Positions 53,601 to 62,600 of a DNA stretch of 64,000 nt are shown in pieces (the stretch's first letter is position 1; each line of letters opens with the position of its first letter). The stretch is from Ridgeia piscesae (Eukaryota > Annelida > Polychaeta > Sabellida > Siboglinidae): assembly GCA_025642075.2 (NCBI GenBank), contig JAODUO010000478.1, forward strand, positions 1 through 64,000, given 5' to 3'. Both the position numbers and the translations under genes were made by a program. The notes below the pieces were generated by a model that did not search any database, had not been told where the DNA came from, and saw only the letters and a program-made list of their open reading frames with translations.

Positions 53601-56600
53601 TGTACTCTTCAGCCACGTCACATCACTTGGTGACTTGTACAGCCAGTAGAATGGAGGAACTTAACCATCTAGGTTACTGTTTTTAAATTAACCTTTAGGC
53701 ATGCCTTGAAAGTACCCAGATAATCGGACAATGTAATGGCATTACCGGGGTAGGCAAAGTATTCCACAAAACACTTGAGTGGTTCTAAATATAAATAACA
53801 TAACATTACTTTAATACCAAAACTTTTCATGTAGTAGCAAAGATGATAATACAGAATGCTCTGTGGAGTGTTGATTATTTTATACATTTTGTTTCTCAAT
53901 AAAATGCCACAACACTTTTAGCTTTGCATTTTAATTAGTCAACACATGAGCTTTTGAGCAATTTATTCTGCACCTAAATATGGGCCCATCAAAAAGAAAA
54001 CACTGTCCATATCTTTGGAATAACATAACCTACAGCTCCAATTTTGGTGACCGTTAAAATGGTCAGATAAGGTCAGAAATAACGTGTGAATTTGTGCTCT
54101 AATAGCCTAAAAATACAGCTTTACATGATACTTTCAACATAGCTGAATCATTGTGAGATTTGAAATGAAGTTAATTGGTATGCAATTTGGGTTAATTTAA
54201 TAAATCATTACTTGGAGGTTTGTTTAATTTGTAAATTTCTTGTTTAATTGTCATTTAATTAATTAGATTTTAAAGTTAATTTCCACTTGTCAGTCTGTCA
54301 TGATTAGATATGAGGACAAATTGCATAATGTTGCCTGGCTACAGTGACAAGTGAAATCATCGTTTGCCAACACCTTTTTTCTGTTGGTGCTTCAGTTGTA
54401 CCCAGCTCTATCAATGATGTACATTAAATTGACGGATACTTCGCAAGAGAAACAAGCATATTTTCATAAACAACATTGAGTCACAAGGAAATATAATGCC
54501 TTACCTGTCTTGTCCTTCTGGTCCAAAAGGCTGGCTTGTGACCCCCTTCATCTCACTCTGTCAATGCCAACATGTTCGGTAATCACCGAGCTGCATGTAG
54601 AAGACATTTTTTATCAAATGGGGTATATGGTGTGAAATGAGGGACATTAAACAATTTTGAAATTAGAGGTTTTGTCTCACGCATGGGAGATGGGTGCCAA
54701 ATGCAGGAGGCTCCCGCATAAAACAGGAGACTTAACAGGTCTGAGTTACACATTGATTGAGCAGTGCCGAGTAGAAAATAAGTCGTTTTGGCAGAGAATT
54801 CTCAACATCCATTGGCCAGAAGTCACATCAGTGTTCCAAGCACAAGGCAGTATCACTATCATATCAGTGGAGAGCCAATGAAGAAGAAAGATGTTTGCAG
54901 ACGTGCTATTCCACTGTGGTATTTGAGAATGTGAATTCTAAAGTGAAAGTGTTTAAGTTGGGTGGTCTATAGTTATACACTATACACTACAGAGTCAATA
55001 TTCTTTTTGTGTGAAGCCTGCATAAATGTACTTGCTTTGTTACCCAGCTTCATACAAGACACTCTAGATAAAGCTGCAGTCCTGTGCCAAACAATGTTGA
55101 CAAATTCATTTTGGGACTGGTTAAAAATATCCTATGTGGCCAGCATCATTCTGCTCACAGTAAATATAATAATAACTATTGTTACATATAATGTACGTGT
55201 AGTTGCTCAACAACTGTAAAGTAATAATTACATAACTAAGTACATTACACGATGTAACAATTGGAATTAAGCAGCCGTGCATATTTTCCTTATTCATGTA
55301 CTACTAAAATTCATGAAACAAAGCTTAATTCGTGAACAAAAAAACACTTTCACTTTTTTCACAGCCAATTGATCCACCTTCTCATTACTGTTTTCCTATC
55401 TTTACATCCACCCCACCCCCAAAACCTATTGGATTTAATACTGCCATTTTAATATCTTGTTCTGGCAGATGGGTGAGGGATAAACTTCACAGGGAAAAGC
55501 AATAAACTGAAATACTGAACACTCCAAGTGTTAGAACATCAACACCACAACATATTTCTGTCGTACATTTAAAAACTCAACAAGTGTGTTGGGCTAGATC
55601 TGTGCTTTTTAGTCCTTTTGCGTGCATGCATGCATGCTTGCATGCGTGTGACCCAGGGACCCATCTGCGTGTCTTAAAAAACCCACAATAAATGGGTATT
55701 TACAACACTGAAAAGACTGGTTGCTTTCGTTGTCATGTCACACACTAAATGACACATATTTGATTAATTCAAGACCAGCAACAAATTATTTCCAGCTAAG
55801 GACCTGGTTTGACATGTGATTTTTGTTGTCCAGAGTTTGTGTATATACTGTACATGGTGTGCAAACTGTGGTGTTAAACTTACCTATCTGTGGGTTGAGA
55901 GCCAGTCTTGTTACTGCTATCTTCTTTCAGTTAGGGAGCCCCAGATCCCCAGTTCAGTCTCTCCATCCCTCTCTCCCCCAGAGCCCAGCTGGAATTTGAG
56001 CTGTGGCTGTGGTCTACTGCAGATCTAACTCACATGACTCATAAAGTGCATGGCTATTGTTTTTCCAGTCAAAGAGAAAGTGAAAGTGGATGTTGTTATA
56101 TAAGGAAATAAAATTGGTGAAGTTTCATTATTCCCGGAATCTGAAACTGTTTTTATCAGTTGTGTACTAGTGTAGTGAACGGGCATTTAATGTGTAGCTT
56201 TATTGGCTGTGTTGTGTCAGCAGTGTTACACACTTACTTAGTGCTGGGTTGCCATTACTTAATTGATGGGGACAAGCAGGGGCATAGCTAGGCATAAATG
56301 CAAGTGGAAGCACTAATTAATTATATCAATCTAAATTCTATCATCGGGGTCTGGTGCCCCAAAATGTTATGTAGCATGTGTGACGATCCAATCAGTTGAC
56401 ATACAGTGCATTTTAAGTCACAATATATCATAGGTAAAAGGAACACGCTAAGGATTAAATGGAAAAAATATACAGTATTTTTATTGCATGAAACATGCTG
56501 AAAAGGCACAGAACTTGAATGGTTAATATACCATATCATTAATAATAAGTCATAGCCTATGTTTGAATGTGCAACACATTCATTGTATGCTTTAAAATCA

Positions 56601-59600
56601 GCTATGCACTCATTATAGTAATTAAACAAAGTTGCAATAGTTACAATCTTTTAATAATAAGCCAAGATAAATACTGTAAATTGTACATGTGTTGTATCTA
56701 AGAGTTCAAACAAGTAGGCCTAAAAGCTGATATTTTTAAAGAGTTGTATATTGTCTTCAACATCGGTTCAGTTACTACACCCGCCTTCATTACAGATTAC
56801 GGGCTAAATAATAATAGGGCTATGTGCCTGTTTTTCTGATGAGTGAACTGATGAATGATGCATTCAACATCCAACTCTGTGTCCTTGTGGACGTGCATCA
56901 AGATCAGTCCCGACATGCGCTCCGTTGTCATTGTAGAGCGCAGATAGTTCTTGAGACGCAGCATTGCGATCTACCGTGGCTGTCGATACAGACATCACCA
57001 TCCATACTATGACAGCAGTGTACATGCTGGGATATAGGTCAGGGTTGATTTCTTGAATCGTCGAGTGTGTCTGGTTTCTCTGCGACATTCACCATTTCTC
57101 ATATTGCTTTCCAGTGATCCACTTCGCTGTGTAGTTCACTCAGATTTCCACGCATGTCGTCGTTGAACACCTCGTACAGCTGGGCTATTCTTTCTGGTGT
57201 TATATGCACCAGTTGTTTCAGTGTGATGTAGGCCAACTGAGCTACGTAGCGATCTTGAGCCATTAATGCATGAATGGTTGGTACATTGCCCTCTTTTTGT
57301 ACTGACAATGGGGTGTCAGTGGGAAAATGTTTGCAGTGTCTTTGTTTTCCAGCACAGCTTGCTCGGTTGAACTTCGGAATTTCGCTGCCAGCTCCACAGC
57401 GCCTTCATATAATTATAGAAATGTTCTCAGAGGAAGTAGATTTTGGAGTACATGCTCAATCATTACCAACGTGATGATGAAGTCAAACCTTTGGATTGAC
57501 AACATGTAAATCCATGCTTTGTCATTCCCATCAGCCTCCAGATATTCCAGAGCAGATGCTACAGCTGTGAAGGTAGACCTGAATGTGTACAGTGCGTTGG
57601 CACATCTAGCCTATCTCGTCTCACAGAGCGACTGTAGTTTGGTTTTGTTGCTCATGCCAATTTTTGCTTCTAATCTTTTAATCTTAGCCCATGGACGTGA
57701 AAACATTGATAAATTGTTTAGTGAATTCGTATTTACCCGGCTGCTGCATTGCCAAGTTAGCCTCCAGGCGGAGGCATCTATTTGTTCTGTGCACAAGGGT
57801 CTGGAAACTGAGTACAGCTGTACAATGTTGTCAAAATTTTGACAAATTGTTACAAGTGAATGATAACGTTTTCGTTGCCAAAGGCTATGAACATATCTGG
57901 GCATCCTCTGGCCACCGTTTGAAGTGGGCATTCTGTGGTTGCCGTACTGATGTGGAAGCACGTGGGTACGTGTGTACGGCTAGCTACGCCCCTGACAAGT
58001 GTTGTATTTTTTGAAGAGAGTGATACAAATGTTGTCAATGATTAACGTTGGTTTAGAAGTAAACTGCATAAAGACTTAATATGGCAGTAAATGTGTATGT
58101 GGGTGGGTGTGTGTGTATGCATACACATGTGTGTGTTATGTATAATTTGGGGTTATAATACAATTATTTAATGTGTCTTTCTCACAAATAATTTTGTGTT
58201 AGAATTCAAGTTGGAATTGTTGTTAAGTTGAGAATGGGTAGTCTAGGTTATTACTGGCTGCAGATTAAGTTGTGTCATACTTAAGAGGTGGTCCCAAAAC
58301 CATTACATAGGTAGATGATGAGTCTGTCGCCATGTGAATATACTTGTATGACACTACAACATCACAACACATTTCAATGTTTTACTATATCAACTGCAAC
58401 AAAAACACGACACTAAAGCTGATCTTAGTTCTTATCTTATGATAGTTTGATCTTCATTACCACAAATCCTATGGAAAATAAATTGCTGCAGTGATGCCAT
58501 CTATTGAGTGGAATTTGTATTAATACACATTGATGTTATTATGGATATCAGAACCAGGTTGGTTGTGAGTTGGTTGGTTGCCATCATAACAATGTCTACT
58601 ATCAAATCACTGATATCATATTTAGTACGGTGTCATTTCTGGAAAAAACCTAGTGTGACATATTTTACATTTGGTGTGTCCTGTTGATGTAAAAGTTGAT
58701 ACATTTACATTTGTCTCTTGCAGTCAAAATAGCATATTTACTGTCTATATCTTTGTGGTTTGCAGTACATCCATCGTTTATACCTGCTGCAGTTTATAAC
58801 AGTGGACAGCAAATCAAAAGGTTTCATTTTTCATATCCAAAATCAAGATGGTTCTTTTTACCTGTAGAGGCTTTCGTTGGATGTTACATGTCGACTTCTT
58901 CAGTACTAATGACGAATGACGTCATCGTTCATGTGTAACATCAGACGAAAGCATCTACAGGTAAAAAGAAACATCTTGATTTTGGATATGAAAAATTAAA
59001 ACTTTTTATTTGGAAAAGAACTATCCGAGAAAAGTTGAGTAAACAGTTGACAGCCTCGAAAATACTGGTTCTTTCACAATTGTAGGTGGCGCCACAGATT
59101 GGACATCGATCATTGTCATTTCCATTGTAATCGTTGTGCTAGTCATTACGGTACTCATGTAAGTACAGGGCATTTTATATAAATACATAACACGGTCAAT
59201 TAAAAATGTTGGTCTCAGTTGATAAGAAATGTTTTTCCGCATTAATTTGGCCAGTTGCCTCTATGCTTCCCCAGTGTAATTCATGTGGACTGTTGGTTGC
59301 AGGTTAAAACGGAGATAAAATATGGCGTTGTAAGTTTGATTTGCTATGAGATTGAAAACCTATGAGAAATGGGACATCCAAAGGGTGGCCTGTAAATATT
59401 AGCCACTACATGAAATGCACATGAACTAAAAAATTCCATAAGACCATAGTCCAAATATGTTTAAAACAGGTTTAGTATTGAAACAAAATAACAAATATAT
59501 AAATTATATAATTATATATATTTGTTTCAATACTAAACCTGTTTTAAGCATATCTGGAGTATTAATTAGTAAAAATAAACATTGGGACTAGGAGTTTTAT

Positions 59601-62600
59601 GGAATTTTTTGGCTCATGTGCTTGTGTATATCCATGGCAATGAATATCTCAAATGTGGCTTTAAATGGGGTTATCTGTCTTCAGTGACAGTTGTGAACTT
59701 GGCGTTAGGTTTGAATATTTTTAAAAGACCTCTTGAAAAACGCTTAAATCTAAACAGCAGTCATTGTTCTTTCAATATTGAGTTTACACTGCTGTGTCGA
59801 TGTGCACAGTAATAGAAATTATTTTATCTACAGTTGCAGTGCCTGGAAGTATCGAAGACTAACCAGGAAGCCACTTGAAGTGATAAGGCCTGACTGGGTA
59901 GGTTGATATGGTACCAGCAGGTTTTTTCTTAAGAGCTGAGATCCGGGTAATTTTCCCGGCTATGAAGGCTTACTGGTATGCATCCAGCAATATCGTACAC
60001 GAAGGCAGCTTTTTTTAAATCACCAGCATCAGCTAATGAAAACCTGCTTTTGTGTTAAAGGGAAAAAGACACAAGTTAAAATACTTTTTCCATATATGTA
60101 TATATAAATATTATCATTGTATTTATCATTTGAAAAGATTAGCAAATAAAGTAAAATACGTACATTTTGTAGTATAAATTCAATTTTAGACCATCTGTGG
60201 AATGATTCCAGTGGAAAGCTTAAATTTAATTAGCTTTAATTACGTGGTATTGTGACATCAGTTATGAGGCATAGAACCCTGGTGAATACGATAAGCATAG
60301 CATAGAGTGAGTGGTGTTACATTTGCTATCCCAATTTTACTGGCTGATTAAAGTCTACAATTAACACCTGTACAGCAATCTGATTGACAAACAATAAAGT
60401 GTATGGTCACATGTAGTACGTATTCTTGATCTTTCAGACTACCAATAACTATAAATTCATACACAGCTGTAATAGAAAATAAATACTAGTTTGAGCATGA
60501 CATGATTTACATTACTGTTGCTGCATGATATCTCCTAGATTAAACATTACTGCCTACTATTACATTTCCCATATGCTTTTGTCATAATCTTTTGAAACCA
60601 GAATTTCACCAAAATACATGATTGAATGCACATGTTTGACAGCCATTTTTTTCACCATTTGGTGTAGGTTTCGCTAAGCAGCTTATGGGTGGGTCAACTG
60701 ATGTATCCAGGTTGCTTAGCAAAATCCATCAAGCGGTCAATAAAATGGCTACGTGATTACATGTTTTCACTGTATAATTTTTGAAATTCTGGTTTCAGAA
60801 GATTACCTTTATTATTACTTTATGACCAAAAAACCTAAGGGAAAGTTGTTAACATGTCAAATGTGTGCAGTAACATTTGCTCAAGGTGGGAGATGTCATG
60901 TCGCAGTGGTAATGTAATTATTATATCTACCTGTTATTGACATCACATTGTTGGCAAATGCAAATCTTGACGGACGTCTCACATAATTTTGATTGTGATG
61001 AAAGCAAACCACAATGTACTGGATACATCATTTATATTGGATTTCTCAGCTGTGTAAAGATTACACAGATTATTCAAGTGTCTTTACATAGTAATTATCA
61101 CCATGACTTGACAATATTATTTATATTTATTGTCTTAATGTTTTCCTACCAAACTGGTCCCTGCTATGGTGTCCCTTGTCCTTGCTATAGCCTTTCTTAG
61201 CAAAATCCCTGACTACTATTGAAGGTTGATTTTTAATGGAGTCTCCACCATCTTTGTATGAATTTATAATAAGTTGCTGTTTTGTTTTAATCTTTTGTGA
61301 AAAATAAAAACTTCATGGCTGTTTTAATTAGAGGTTTTTTACTTTCTACATTTCACATCCATGCTACAATTCTTATTTACTTAATTAAGAGTTTTGTTTT
61401 TAATGTGTATTTGAACCTCATATCTATTTGAGTTTCCTGAATGAAGTAAGTAAGTTAGTAAGTTAAATTCAACTATTTGGAATTGTATAATTACATACAA
61501 CATAAACAATCATAAAAAGCAACAAGATAATGTACAATTCCAGGGTGATAGTGGAGCCAATTAAGGCTGTGACCAGTTTGTTTAATTTTTCAATGTAAGA
61601 TACTAAGATATTTAAACTGGTTGCTGTCATTCTTAAAAGAATTATATTACTAACAAAAGAACTGTTTTGTAAACAATTAATTATTGTATTGATTCCATTT
61701 ATAGAACTTATATAGCTACATAATAAGGGTAATAATACACAATAAATCTTCACATTAGTATTCTTGCAAACGAATATTGTGCCAAATTACTTCAAAAAAT
61801 ATATCAATAACATATTTGTAAAACCTTTCGGGGTTGGATGGAATTAAATTACAATACCATAGCCCTTTATCACATTTGCCTTTATGTTAATATAACCCTA
61901 TTTAAATTGGGTGCATTTAAAAAAAAATATTGGAATTACATTCCAGATGATCGGACCTTTACAGAATAGACTGTTTGAAGTTGTTTGAGTAGAGCTAATG
62001 ATAGAACATAATATTGCATGTGTGTCTTGTTCGATAAGAATGAATATCATGTAAAGATATCACATAATGAATGTGGCAGATTCCCATGGATGTAATTATA
62101 CATAAATTGTCCAACTTTGATTTTATTAATATCATGCCATTTTATCAATTTTAAACGGATTAAGAGGCGATGTGAATGTTCCCTGTGTTTTATTTTAAGA
62201 ATGGAACAAACTATATTTTTGGCTAAATCAATAATTTTTCTATATAGGTTTTGTATGTGGATACCCACAAAATTATCCCGTAAATCAAGTAGGGATACAC
62301 TAAGGTGTAATAAATTGTTTTAAGTGCAGCTACTGGAAGGTAGCGGTTAACATTATTGATTGTGTATAAAGCACTTGTTAGTTTGTTTTTGCATGCATTT
62401 TCTATGTTCTTGCTAATTAAGTTTGTCGTCTATATGAAGGCCTAGAAATAATATACATTTTGTTCGCTGAATTATGTTATTTTATATCATTAGTAGCAAA
62501 ACTTCCCTCTGTCGAGGATATGATCTAGAAAACAACACATTTATTTGGTTTTAGAAATGTTGATGTTCATTATTCATATCTTTGTATATTTCATTAATTT

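Noticed and set aside
54962..55219. 85-codon ORF with a hydrophobic C-terminal segment as an alternative transmembrane exon
   Set aside because: No phase-1 acceptor leads into the hydrophobic part, and exon 16 gives a cleaner helix with correct phases.
58696..58938. 80-codon ORF with an apparent N-terminal hydrophobic segment, near the TM exon
   Set aside because: It runs through one arm of a palindromic element and has no splice sites compatible with the receptor phases; exon 16 supplies the real transmembrane helix.
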